Of a DNA stretch of 46,124 bases, positions 14,580-22,690 are shown piece after piece. This DNA comes from Kineosporia corallincola (GTDB lineage Bacteria; Actinomycetota; Actinomycetes; Actinomycetales; Kineosporiaceae), in assembly GCF_018499875.1 (NCBI RefSeq), contig NZ_JAHBAY010000027.1, forward strand, positions 1 to 46,124. The letters are read 5' to 3'. Made by a program: the position numbers and the translations under genes. The notes under the pieces were generated by a model. It did not search any database. It was not told the origin of the DNA and worked only from the letters and a program-made list of their open reading frames with translations. Numbering within the stretch: position 1 is the first letter of the stretch; every line of letters starts with the position of its first letter.

Positions 14580-16750
14580 GCCTGCTCACCCGTCTCCTCG
14601 GCCCGGGCCGGATCCTCGGACGGCCACACGCTCAGCAGCGCCGAGGGCACAGCGGTGGCTTCGTCCCCGTCCCCGGGCCCGCTGGTCGGCGCCCAGTTCA
14701 GGCTGCTGCCCTCACCCGGCCGGCTGAACCGGGCCGGCCGGCTCGGCTGATCCGACGGTCCCCTCGCTTGCCCGGGATGCTCGTGGACGGCGCTCGCCGG
14801 CTGGGACTCTCCTGTCGGCCCCTCCCCCGCAACCGTTGTCCCCGAGGGTCTTCCGGCCCGCGACACGGGCTGATCCGGCAGACGGATCGAGTCGCTGACC
14901 GGACCCTCATCGCCCGGGCGGACCGAGCCCCCGGCTCGATCACCGCGCCAGGTCGACGAACCGCTCTCACCGCCCAGATCGTCGACATACCCGAACCTCG
15001 CCAGCAGGTTCGCCTGCCGCAACGGAACCCGCGTCCGCCGCGCCCGCGAAACTCCCTCACCGGCAGCGAAAATCGTTGCGGTGGAGACATGGTCACCCAC
15101 ACTGCCCGACAACTCGATGATTTCCGAGACGACCCGGCGCTCGCCGGCGATCCGGCGCACGTACACGATGTAGTCGATGGCATGACCGATGAGCCGGGCG
15201 ATACCGTGCGCCTCAACCGATTTCCCGAGAAAACTGAGCTCGGTGAACAGACGGACGACGGCGCCGTGGGCGTCCCGGGCATGGATCGTCGACATCGACC
15301 CGTCCGAGCCCTGTTCCATCGCCTGGAGCATGCCGAACGCTTCCTGCCCGGCCAGGACCTCACCGAAGATCAGCCGGTCCGGGTTCATCCGCTTGGTCCG
15401 GGTCACCAGCGCGGGCCCGTCCAGCCCGCCGAGTCCCTCCGCCGACGGCAGCACCGTCTGGAGCTCCACGACGTCCGGATGCAGCTCCCGGTCGCGCCCC
15501 AGACCCAGCTCCAGGGCATGTTCGATCGTGATGATCCGCTCCACGGCAGGGATCTCGTTGGCCATCGCCCGCAGCAGCGTCGTCTTGCCGGCGTCCGTCG
15601 GCCCGGCGATCAGGATGTTCGCCCGCGCCCGCACCGCCGCGGCCAGGAACGCCGCCGCCTGAGGATCCAGCGTCCCGGACTCCACCAGCGAGATCGTCTC
15701 CCGCCCCGGCCGGCGATAGGCTCGCGAAGGCCGGTCCAGGAACGCCACCGGCCCCAGCCGGTCCCGGCGGATCGAGACCTGCGGACGCCGCGACGCCGCC
15801 AGCAGCCCCGAGATCCGCACCCCACCGGGCAACCCCAGATCCACCTGCGGATGCACCGTGCTCCACGGCCTCGCGACCACACCCGCATGCGTGGCCAGAG
15901 CCCGGATGACGTCGATCAGCTCCTGGTCCGAATCCACCACCGGCGCAAGCCTGATCCGCCCCCGGGTCACCGAGCTCGCCCACACCTCCACCCCTTGCAG
16001 ATCGATGTTCTCCAGATCCTCGTCGTCCAAGAGCACCTGCAACGGCCCCGCCCCGTAAATGGCGTCCTCGACCGCCTTCACCAACCGGCCGTCATCGGCA
16101 CCGGCCGGCACCGGCAGCCCGCTCGCCCGGTGCTGCGCGGCCACCGCGCTGACCGCATCCCGGATCAGCGGCAGGGCAAGCTGCCGCTCCTGCTGCGGCG
16201 CCAGCTCCCCCAGCCCGTCCAGCGACCGTGCGCTGCGGCGCCTCGTCAATTCCTCGGCCACCTGCTGCTGCAACTGGCGCACCACCGCGAACCGGACCCG
16301 CCCACCGGCCGACGACTCCCACACCGAGCCCGCCCCGGTTCCACCGGTGCCCCGCCCTGTTCCGGGCCGGCCACCGGCATCCAACGGTGGACGACGAAGC
16401 GGCCGCTCCGGCGGATCACCCACCACCGGCGGCGCCACGTCGCGCCGGCCGCCACCGGCCACGGAACCACGACCGGAAACCGATGACGCCGGGGCCGTGC
16501 CGGGCACGGGGGACGGCGGGACCGCCCAGTCCCGGTCACCGCCTCTCCACAGGCTCACACCTGACTCCGGAGCCACGGCCCGTCCGCCGGCCTGCTTCCT
16601 CTCACCGGCGCCCGGCCCGGAATCCTGCCCAGTCGGCACCCAGGTCGTCTCATCGCCTCGCGCATCACGGGTGACCGGCGGATGCGGCGGCTCGGTATGA
16701 CTGCCGCCAGAACCGCTGGGCCCCAACGGAGAACGATGCCGCGGCGTCAC
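14564..16750 (-). CDS. tadA: TadA/CpaF family secretion ATPase with long disordered ends
   Basis: The protein has 728 aa. The ATPase core (about 170-580) carries an N-terminal domain with YGAGPLQVLLDDEDLENI, the Walker A motif GPTDAGKTTLL (about residue 383), an Asp-box equivalent (ERIITIEHALELGL), a Walker B region (NPDRLIFGEVLAGQEAF) and a His box (GSMSTIHA, near 487). This hexameric VirB11-type ATPase would power Tad pilus extension. Some 150 residues before and 150 after the core are Gly/Pro/Ser-rich and probably disordered; most TadA proteins have about 450-500 residues. It overlaps the tadZ-like gene by 4 bases. Confidence 0.93.
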   Translation of the reverse strand: MTPRHRSPLGPSGSGGSHTEPPHPPVTRDARGDETTWVPTGQDSGPGAGERKQAGGRAVAPESGVSLWRGGDRDWAVPPSPVPGTAPASSVSGRGSVAGGGRRDVAPPVVGDPPERPLRRPPLDAGGRPGTGRGTGGTGAGSVWESSAGGRVRFAVVRQLQQQVAEELTRRRSARSLDGLGELAPQQERQLALPLIRDAVSAVAAQHRASGLPVPAGADDGRLVKAVEDAIYGAGPLQVLLDDEDLENIDLQGVEVWASSVTRGRIRLAPVVDSDQELIDVIRALATHAGVVARPWSTVHPQVDLGLPGGVRISGLLAASRRPQVSIRRDRLGPVAFLDRPSRAYRRPGRETISLVESGTLDPQAAAFLAAAVRARANILIAGPTDAGKTTLLRAMANEIPAVERIITIEHALELGLGRDRELHPDVVELQTVLPSAEGLGGLDGPALVTRTKRMNPDRLIFGEVLAGQEAFGMLQAMEQGSDGSMSTIHARDAHGAVVRLFTELSFLGKSVEAHGIARLIGHAIDYIVYVRRIAGERRVVSEIIELSGSVGDHVSTATIFAAGEGVSRARRTRVPLRQANLLARFGYVDDLGGESGSSTWRGDRAGGSVRPGDEGPVSDSIRLPDQPVSRAGRPSGTTVAGEGPTGESQPASAVHEHPGQARGPSDQPSRPARFSRPGEGSSLNWAPTSGPGDGDEATAVPSALLSVWPSEDPARAEETGEQAWRSP

Positions 16751-17670
16751 GAACCACCCCCACGCAGACGGGAGGCACGATGCCGCAATCCCTCGACCAG
16801 CCCCGACATGTCCGGTGATGCTGTCCGGTGACCGGAATCAGCCGCACCACCCCGCCAGGACCAGGAAGAACTCTGTCGGTTCACGGCCGTCTCCACCGGC
16901 AGGCTGCTGTCCGGCCACACCCGCTGAATCCGCCCGACCAGATCACTCAGCGCCCCCATGAACGGCGATCCCATCAGCCGCTCCCGCGCTCCCTGACGCA
17001 TCCAGCCCGCCCCGGACAACGCCTGGGCCGCCTCGGCGTCTTCCACCACACCACCCAGCACCACCGCCGGATCCATGCGCTCGCGGATCGCGCGCACGAC
17101 GTCCGACTCCACACCACCGACCCGGACCGTGCGCACCAGAACCCCCAGCTGCGGCCCACTTCCGCCGACAGCCAGCAGATTGTGCAGCAACGGCCCGCGG
17201 TCCCGCACGGCGTGAAGGCCCGCCACGTCGCCGTGCGTCAGGACCAGCAGCACGTCCACGGCGCGCGCCAGCGGCAATGCCCCGTGCCCCGGCTGCATGC
17301 GCCCCAGATCGGCGATCACCGGAACCGGCCACGCCCGCAACACCTCGACCGCGCGCGGCCACATCTCCCACATCCGCGCCCACGACACCGCATCCAGCGG
17401 CCCCGGCACGACATCGAACCCCAGCCCCGTACGCTGCACGAAACCCTTCACCCCCTCGACGCTCTGGACGGTTTCGCCTTCTGAAAGATCAAGAACGGAC
17501 GGCGACTCGGCCAGGAACCCGCCACCGGCAGCAGCGAACCGCAACGCGGCCTCCGCGCCGGAAGGGTCCCCCTCCACCAGCACCGCCCCACCCGGCCAGC
17601 CCAGTGCCAGCCCTGCCGCCAGAACACTCACCCCCGGAGCGCCTTTGAGCGAGCACACCCCAACGATCAC
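16747..17670 (-). CDS. tadZ: TadZ/CpaE-like ParA-superfamily ATPase with degenerate P-loop
   Basis: The gene encodes 307 aa. It starts MIVGVCSLKGAPGVSVLAAGLAL, a MinD/ParA-type opening. The first (signature) Lys is present but the GKT Lys is replaced (GAPGVS). A second region (VEGDPSGAEAA) resembles the ParA switch I Asp, and PVIADLGRM the Walker B Asp. TadZ proteins position the pilus machine at the pole. Many actinobacterial versions have altered P-loops, so ATP binding may be weak or absent. The C-terminal 50 residues are polar. Confidence 0.75.
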   Translation of the reverse strand: MIVGVCSLKGAPGVSVLAAGLALGWPGGAVLVEGDPSGAEAALRFAAAGGGFLAESPSVLDLSEGETVQSVEGVKGFVQRTGLGFDVVPGPLDAVSWARMWEMWPRAVEVLRAWPVPVIADLGRMQPGHGALPLARAVDVLLVLTHGDVAGLHAVRDRGPLLHNLLAVGGSGPQLGVLVRTVRVGGVESDVVRAIRERMDPAVVLGGVVEDAEAAQALSGAGWMRQGARERLMGSPFMGALSDLVGRIQRVWPDSSLPVETAVNRQSSSWSWRGGAADSGHRTASPDMSGLVEGLRHRASRLRGGGS

Positions 17671-18311
17671 GAACCGGCACCGACCTGAACCAGACCCACC
17701 TGGCCCCAGCTGCTGGCCAGCACCACGTCACCCGACGACTGAGCCGGCACCCGCACCGTCACCACCAGATCCCCCGACCCCGTACTGTCCTGCGTCACCG
17801 CGACGATCAGCGCCGATTCGGCCAGCGTCACCGGGCCGGACAAGCTGTCAGTGTCCGACCCCTTGCCCGGGACCTGAAGGACCCGCACCCTGTCCCCCGG
17901 TTCCAACCCGTCCGGCGCCAGGCCAGCAGCCACCGCCACACCGACATTGGCCTGCCCGGCATCGGTTTCCGTCTTCGGCGCCAATCCGGACGGCTGCAAC
18001 AACGCACCTGCCTCCAGCGTCGAGGCCGCCCGTCGGCCCACCACGTTCTCCAGCTCCTCGGCCGGGATCGCCGTGACACCACCCGCCACCGCAACCGTCG
18101 TCAGGTCCGCACGAGTGATCACCACCGACTCCGGAACCCGTTTCGCCACAACGATGACCGGCGTCTTCACCCCGGCCCGCTGGATCGCCGCAGCCACCGC
18201 CGCGGCAACGATCAGACACAACACCAGCGTGGCCACGACCCGCACCGGACTCCACGCCCGGACCGAGACGTCACCGCGCCCCCCATAACCCCACGACAGC
18301 AGCCCACTCAC
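17667..18311 (-). CDS. CpaB/RcpC-like SAF-domain protein
   Basis: The gene encodes 214 aa. One membrane helix (about 22-46, VVATLVLCLIVAAAVAAA) precedes an SAF domain (about 52-112: VIVVAKRVPESVVITRADLTTV, then PAEELENVVGRRAASTLEAGALL). A beta-rich C-terminal part continues to the end (GDRVRVLQVPG, DLVVTVRVPA). CpaB/RcpC proteins are periplasmic or cell-wall-facing parts of Tad systems. The 4-base overlaps on both sides place it in the operon. Confidence 0.8.
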   Translation of the reverse strand: MSGLLSWGYGGRGDVSVRAWSPVRVVATLVLCLIVAAAVAAAIQRAGVKTPVIVVAKRVPESVVITRADLTTVAVAGGVTAIPAEELENVVGRRAASTLEAGALLQPSGLAPKTETDAGQANVGVAVAAGLAPDGLEPGDRVRVLQVPGKGSDTDSLSGPVTLAESALIVAVTQDSTGSGDLVVTVRVPAQSSGDVVLASSWGQVGLVQVGAGS

Positions 18312-19201
18312 GAGCGCACCACCGTCCCGGACTCACGCACCTCCACCGACTCCGCCCCCTCCCCCGTCAACTGACCCAGACCCCCACCAGCACCCGTCGA
18401 ACTGGTCCACGACACGTCATAAACCACCGAAACATCCAACACCACAGCCGAACCCGACGACCGGAACACCAGAGCACACACGTCATCACCCGGCTTCCGA
18501 CCACCATCAGCAGCCGTCCACGCCCGGCCAGGCACCGGACACCGCGCCTCACCCGCACTCCCCGAAACCACCAACTCGGCCGGCGCAGCCGTCACCCTCG
18601 CCCAGACGGCACCCTCCCTGGCCGTCGCCTCCAAAGGCTCCTGCTCCCCCAGCCAGAACCAGGTGTACTCATTCACCCACGCCACCCCCGCAGGCGAACG
18701 CGCCAACCCCGGAACCGGCGCCTTCATCGAAGCTTTCGCCTGCCGAGCCAGCAGAAGAGGATCCACGGCGACAGCCTCGTTCTCCTCGGTCTCCGGCGCC
18801 CAGTACGTGTCCACGATCGGCACGGCTCCCATGGGGAGCGGACACCATCTCAGGTAGATCGCGCCGTCGGTGTGTCCTTGCCAGACCGGATCATCCTTGG
18901 CCGGCTGTGGAACGACACGCGTTACCTCGCAGGGTTGTTCCACCTGTGGGCTCGCAGTCCCGCCCGTCGTCGTGGCTTGGCCGCTTCTGGAACACCGAAG
19001 CTCGGTGCCGTCAGCTCGTTCCTGAACAAGTACACCGGTGGAGCAGCTCCTCATTCGCCCGTTACAGGTGGCCTCGACCCCCGCGTCGCGCGAATCAGGA
19101 GGACTTCCGGGGACACATTCGGCGCTGGCCGGCGAGGCGCTCAGGAAAAAGCCGATCACAACCAGACAGAAGAAACCGACCCGAATTTTCAGGGCTGGCA
19201 T
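18308..19201 (-). CDS. Secreted protein of unknown function in the Tad operon
   Basis: I choose ATG 19201, preceded by GAAGGAAGAGG, giving 297 aa; a start 39 bases upstream is possible but has no better ribosome binding site. A signal peptide is clear (KIRVGFFCLVVIGFFLSASPASA). The mature part has several Cys and Trp residues (YLRWCPLPMG, VNEYTWFWLGEQ) and a beta-rich C-terminal half ending in VSWTSSTGAGGG. Its stop overlaps the cpaB-like start. It is probably an exported partner of the pilus; I do not recognise a family. Confidence 0.75.
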   Translation of the reverse strand: MPALKIRVGFFCLVVIGFFLSASPASAECVPGSPPDSRDAGVEATCNGRMRSCSTGVLVQERADGTELRCSRSGQATTTGGTASPQVEQPCEVTRVVPQPAKDDPVWQGHTDGAIYLRWCPLPMGAVPIVDTYWAPETEENEAVAVDPLLLARQAKASMKAPVPGLARSPAGVAWVNEYTWFWLGEQEPLEATAREGAVWARVTAAPAELVVSGSAGEARCPVPGRAWTAADGGRKPGDDVCALVFRSSGSAVVLDVSVVYDVSWTSSTGAGGGLGQLTGEGAESVEVRESGTVVRS

Positions 19202-19791
19202 GTGCCCTCTTCCTTCACATCGATTGATTTCACACCCCACCTTTTTCCGACCCGGATCATCTCAACCGTCGATTCGTATGGATCAGTAATATTGCTGTCC
19301 GAAGTCAACTCGAGCTTGTTTCCCGACTTCGCATCGTATGGCCGATAAGAAGGATCCGGGACGGCGCAGTCAATCAGAACAATTTGCGGATAAGGTTCCG
19401 CTTCAAGGTCAACACCCTTGACACGAACGTGCGACACAGGAGCTTTGCCTTTGTACTCAGCCCCCATGGCGGCCAGGGAATGAATGTAAGTGAGCGTTTG
19501 AATCCGAGCAGGGTCGTAGGACCACCGTTCGAAGTCCCCTTCGGGAGGCAGTGACTTTCCCTTCTTGACCGGCTCTTTCTCAGCCACAACCGTCGCCTCG
19601 AGGAAGGCCTCATAGGCAGCGATCGCTTCCGCTGCCCGGCCATCGGAAGCCGACGCCGTTGTGTTCACAGCAGCGGGCCGCTCATCACTCGGCGTAGCCT
19701 CGGCCGCCCCTGAGCCTTCCGTCGAGCATGCCGCCAGCAGCACCACTACGACCCCCAACGTGCCAAGCCAGTACCCGCGCAACCTCATCAC
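19189..19791 (-). CDS. Lipoprotein, first gene of the Tad operon
   Basis: The gene encodes about 200 aa. The start is GTG 19791 or, more likely, the adjacent ATG 19788. A hydrophobic signal (LGTLGVVVVLLAAC) ends in a lipobox, LAAC, with Cys near residue 22, so it is a lipid-anchored surface protein. The mature part starts with a low-complexity Ser/Ala/Thr linker and continues as a compact domain (AAEAIAAYEAFLEATVV, ending GKRWGVKSIDVKEEGTC) that resembles the small NTF2-like lipoproteins common in actinobacteria. Its last 13 bases overlap the next gene. Confidence 0.8.
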   Translation of the reverse strand: MMRLRGYWLGTLGVVVVLLAACSTEGSGAAEATPSDERPAAVNTTASASDGRAAEAIAAYEAFLEATVVAEKEPVKKGKSLPPEGDFERWSYDPARIQTLTYIHSLAAMGAEYKGKAPVSHVRVKGVDLEAEPYPQIVLIDCAVPDPSYRPYDAKSGNKLELTSDSNITDPYESTVEMIRVGKRWGVKSIDVKEEGTCQP

Positions 19792-19825
19792 CCTCGCAAA
19801 TGGTCATGAACCCATTGAAGTCACT

Positions 19826-19855
19826 CGTTTACTCTTGGTGACGCGCCCATGTCAA
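19826..19855 (-). promoter_or_regulatory. Candidate promoter of the Tad operon
   Basis: On the minus strand TTGACA (19850-19855) is a perfect -35 box, followed after 18 bases by TAAACG (19826-19831), a weak -10. It lies 35 bases before the lipoprotein start. Spacing is slightly long, so this is a prediction. The rest of the 270-bp gap to 20062 shows no gene. Confidence 0.35.
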
Positions 19856-20062
19856 CGAGACTCCGTCGGCACGCAGCAGAAGCCCCAAGCCAGGAGTGAC
19901 CGTTGTGACTTCCGGGATTTTCGATTGGGCATATCGACAATCTGTGCCGGAATTTCCGACAAGACATCACCGCATGTTGACCTTGGGTGAATCACGTCAC
20001 TGCTCGATCGCGCTGCTCAGTTCGTGCCCGATTGGGCGGCCGTGACGCGGTTAGCTGCCCTC

Positions 20063-20926
20063 TCAATGGATCGCGAACGGGGCGGGGGCACTCTGAAGCT
20101 GCTGAAAACCCAAGGCATACGCTCTCGACGAGTCAATCGAGACGTTCTCCAACCGGCGCAGTGGCTCTTTTCCCTCGATCATCCAGCGGCTCTGCACCCA
20201 GATCATTCGCTCACAGTGCGTGAAGGAGGAGAGGGGTGCCATGGGCCGGTGTCCGCCCGAGAGATCCACGACGATGCAGACAACATGCCAGTGCGGTCCG
20301 TCACTCCCTTTAATCAGAGCCATTCTGGGAACGATGCTCAGGGCATCGACATCCATCAACGGTCGAGCACCTGTCTTGGGCCAGCGATCCATCAGATCGA
20401 TCATTTGCCGCCCGCTCGAGGTCAGCATCGAGCTGTCGGTCCAGGTGCGCACAATGGCTGTGGCCGGCCCGACCTGGCCGGCGCGCCAAGCGGCGACGTC
20501 GATGGCCGCCAACTGGGCCACCGCTCCCTCCGCAGTCATCGGATAACCCGTCGCAACGTCCAGACGCCCAATCACCGTTGACGCCGGCAAGAGCATCGAC
20601 GCGCCCTCGGGACGGTTCGAGCGTGCGCTTGAACGTGGACTGCTCCCAACATCCGCATACTGACGGTAGGGCGCCCAGGCCATGGCATTCCGGCGCGCCG
20701 ACACGGCTTGTGCTGATGCGGCCTCGGAGTGACGGGGTACGGGCTCTGCTGATCGCGGCCTGGAGTCCTCGCCCAAGAGCAACTGCGCGGCGGCAAGTGC
20801 TGCACCGAGGAGCGCGGTGCCGGCGATTCCGGCTACGCCGATCATGAATGCCCAGAGGCGACGGCGCGGCATGTGCTCGCCGTCGACCGGTCGCGAGTGA
20901 ATTCTCAGCGGCGGACGATATAGCAC
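20063..20926 (-). CDS. Single-pass membrane protein, unknown function
   Basis: The frame gives 287 aa; an internal ATG at residue 19 (MPRRRLWAF) may be the real start. One helix lies at about 26-50, followed by a polar Ser/Arg-rich linker and an extracytoplasmic domain from about residue 100. That domain includes VATGYPMTAEGAVAQLAAIDV and ends with WHVVCIVVDLSG and CERMIWVQSRWMI. The GYP.T..GAVAQLAA phrase recurs, as I recall, in actinobacterial proteins near conjugation or secretion genes, but I can name no function. It stands alone, 137 bp beyond the Tad-operon promoter region. Confidence 0.7.
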   Translation of the reverse strand: MLYRPPLRIHSRPVDGEHMPRRRLWAFMIGVAGIAGTALLGAALAAAQLLLGEDSRPRSAEPVPRHSEAASAQAVSARRNAMAWAPYRQYADVGSSPRSSARSNRPEGASMLLPASTVIGRLDVATGYPMTAEGAVAQLAAIDVAAWRAGQVGPATAIVRTWTDSSMLTSSGRQMIDLMDRWPKTGARPLMDVDALSIVPRMALIKGSDGPHWHVVCIVVDLSGGHRPMAPLSSFTHCERMIWVQSRWMIEGKEPLRRLENVSIDSSRAYALGFQQLQSAPAPFAIH

Positions 20927-21046
20927 CTACGACTCACCTTCCAACGGATCCGGCGAGCCAGGTTGGCTCGCGGAGTTCCATTGGGAGTCAGTCACGTTCC
21001 ATGACTCGTTCTAGCGCACGCTGACCTGCGCATTCAGAAGAAAGGA

Positions 21047-21075
21047 CGAGGCCCCGGCCTACCGCCAGGGCCTCG
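21047..21075 (-). terminator. Terminator of the DUF397/HTH operon
   Basis: A perfect 8-bp stem, CGAGGCCC (21047-21054) with GGGCCTCG (21068-21075), is followed on the minus strand by a pyrimidine/T-rich run (TCCTTTCTTCT). It sits 13 bases beyond the DUF397 gene stop. Confidence 0.65.
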
Positions 21076-21087
21076 CGAAGCCTGATC

Positions 21088-21300
21088 TCATCCGAGAAGG
21101 GTGTCTAGTTCTCCTGCCTTGGCCGCGCTCAGCCAGTCGGCGAAGGCTGTCGGCGTCATCCCCAACGTGGGTCCCGCACCATGTTGTTTGGTGTCGCGTA
21201 CCTCCACAGCACGCGGGGTCCTACGCTGCTCAACGCAAGCGTTGTCCCCAGCCGATCGGCTGGCTTTGACCCAGCGCTGGGGGTCACGGTTGAAGGTCAT
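21088..21300 (-). CDS. DUF397 domain protein
   Basis: The gene encodes 70 aa. It has the family pattern W.K.S.S...N.CVE (WVKASRSAGDNACVEQ), a central VRDTK phrase and a final helix (TPTAFADWLSAAKAGELD). DUF397 proteins are small partners of DUF5753 helix-turn-helix regulators and act as antagonists or co-regulators in Streptomyces development (as in the BldB/WhiJ-type pairs). It overlaps the upstream regulator by 4 bases. Confidence 0.9.
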   Translation of the reverse strand: MTFNRDPQRWVKASRSAGDNACVEQRRTPRAVEVRDTKQHGAGPTLGMTPTAFADWLSAAKAGELDTLLG

Positions 21301-22118
21301 GCAAACTCCCTGATCGGTATAGCCCGAGCATGTATGCGGTCGAACGCGAGGCGAAACTTGGTCAGCTCCGGCTCTGTCTCCAAGTATCTTCCCTCTGCCA
21401 GATTTTCCGTGAAGACGACGGGTGCTTCACCCTCGCCAAGTTCTGCCTCGAAGACGTGGATGCTGAAAGCGCCCGACATCCACGGATGCACGCCAAGCTC
21501 CTCGCTCCACACCGAGATCTCGGCCTTACCGTCGGCTGCCAGGGAACGCAGATCCCTGATCTGCTCCTGCATCAACTCGGGCGGGCCGGGCTGGGCACGG
21601 AGGGCCGCCGCGTGCACGACGAATCGCAGATGAGGAAAATCGGAGCGACCAAATACCGATCGTTGCCGCGCTAGCCTAAAATCGAGAAGGCTCCGCTTTT
21701 GTTCTGGCGGCAATTCCGTTAGACCGATGATGTGTGCGGCGTAGGCAGGCGTCTGCAAGAGTCCGTGGAGCACCTCCGTGCAATAGGCGTCGATGCCGAC
21801 GGCACTCGTTTCCAAGTCGCCGAGCATACTGAGCGTGGACGGAACCAAATCCAAGTAGGGTTCAGTCCAACCTCGGACCTTGGCACCACGGGCCAACCGC
21901 TCCAGATCGTCGGTCTGCCGCCGATCAAGTGCGTAGAGAGTGGCCAAACTCCTGACATCCGCGACCTTGGCCTGTGATCGACAAGTTTCGATTCGATAGA
22001 TCTTGCTTTCGTCGCAATCCAATCCGACTGCTGCATCGCCCTGCGTCTTCTTGGCACGCTCGCGTGCCACCCGAAGGCGCCGCGCAAGTTGCCGCTGAGC
22101 CAACGTCACCGCCGTCAC
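21297..22118 (-). CDS. HTH transcription regulator with DUF5753 domain
   Basis: I choose GTG 22118, preceded by GAGGGGCGGG, giving 273 aa. An XRE-type HTH covers residues 8-65 (LARRLRVARERAKKTQGDAAVGLD, ESKIYRIE). The DUF5753 sensor domain follows (AVGIDAYCTEVLHGLLQTPAYAAHII, then RQRSVFGRSDFPHLRFVVHAAALR). This is the WhiJ-like class that works with DUF397 partners. The upstream frame is open for another 103 codons, but its residues look non-coding. Confidence 0.88.
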   Translation of the reverse strand: MTAVTLAQRQLARRLRVARERAKKTQGDAAVGLDCDESKIYRIETCRSQAKVADVRSLATLYALDRRQTDDLERLARGAKVRGWTEPYLDLVPSTLSMLGDLETSAVGIDAYCTEVLHGLLQTPAYAAHIIGLTELPPEQKRSLLDFRLARQRSVFGRSDFPHLRFVVHAAALRAQPGPPELMQEQIRDLRSLAADGKAEISVWSEELGVHPWMSGAFSIHVFEAELGEGEAPVVFTENLAEGRYLETEPELTKFRLAFDRIHARAIPIREFA

Positions 22119-22499
22119 GAAATCCCGCCCCTCTATAGGCCTCCTGCCAAAGCAGTGTGACCCAGCATTACCGAATCGACAAAATGCAGGGTCGCCAGAA
22201 CTTCCGGCCGGTTGCCATCCTGGATAGGCAAGCATGGATCGACGCCAGCTGGGAGAGGGCGAACACGAAGTTGATGAAGAGTCGCGTTGGTCTGACGGCA
22301 TGAGCCAGAAGAAACCTCGCTGCTCACCGCATTTGCTGGGTAGGAGCTCTCGCAGCGACTTGGCAGCCAGACGCAGGGCACACAGCGAACAGCGACACGC
22401 ACCTGGCCATATCCGGTTTGTTTGCAAGAGAAGAGATTTGATGAACGCCAGAGGCCAGACCTGGGGGTAGGAACAACCTCCAGCGCCACGGCATGAGAC
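22119..22499. other. Gene-free stretch upstream of the hairpin cluster
   Basis: This 381-bp region holds the promoter side of the DUF5753 regulator. Frames that stay open here on both strands have Arg/Ser/Cys-heavy composition with no recognisable motif. I see no gene. Confidence 0.4.
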
Positions 22500-22643
22500 T
22501 CCCGTCCTCCCCAGAATTCGGCATCGGGAGCGACGGGAACCGCGGCAGGCCAGGTCCTCCCTCCGCCTCCTGCCGCGGTAGCAGGGTGCACGCCCGGTTC
22601 CGCGTCAGGTGGATCTGACGATCCACCAGCCGGGCGTGCACCC
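22500..22643. repeat. Cluster of three tandem inverted repeats (structured element)
   Basis: Three hairpins lie end to end. Hairpin 1: TCCCGTCCTCCC (22500-22511) pairs with 22526-22538 with a single bulged C, 14-base loop. Hairpin 2: CCGCGGCAGG (22540-22549) pairs perfectly with CCTGCCGCGG (22569-22578), 19-base loop. Hairpin 3 has two tiers: outer perfect 14-bp arms GGGTGCACGCCCGG (22584-22597) and 22630-22643, and inside them GTGGATC (22609-22615), loop TGAC, GATCCAC (22620-22626), with unequal 11- and 3-base side spacers. The cluster ends 37 bases before the ribosome binding site of the next gene. It could be a structured RNA leader, a small RNA, or a DNA hairpin site for recombination or replication; the sequence does not decide. 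Confidence 0.75.
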
Positions 22644-22690
22644 GACACCATGAACAGCCAGCGACACCCGTCCTGCGATCGGAGAGACCC

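Noticed and set aside
22500-22643. CRISPR array
   Set aside because: There are inverted repeats but no evenly spaced direct repeats.
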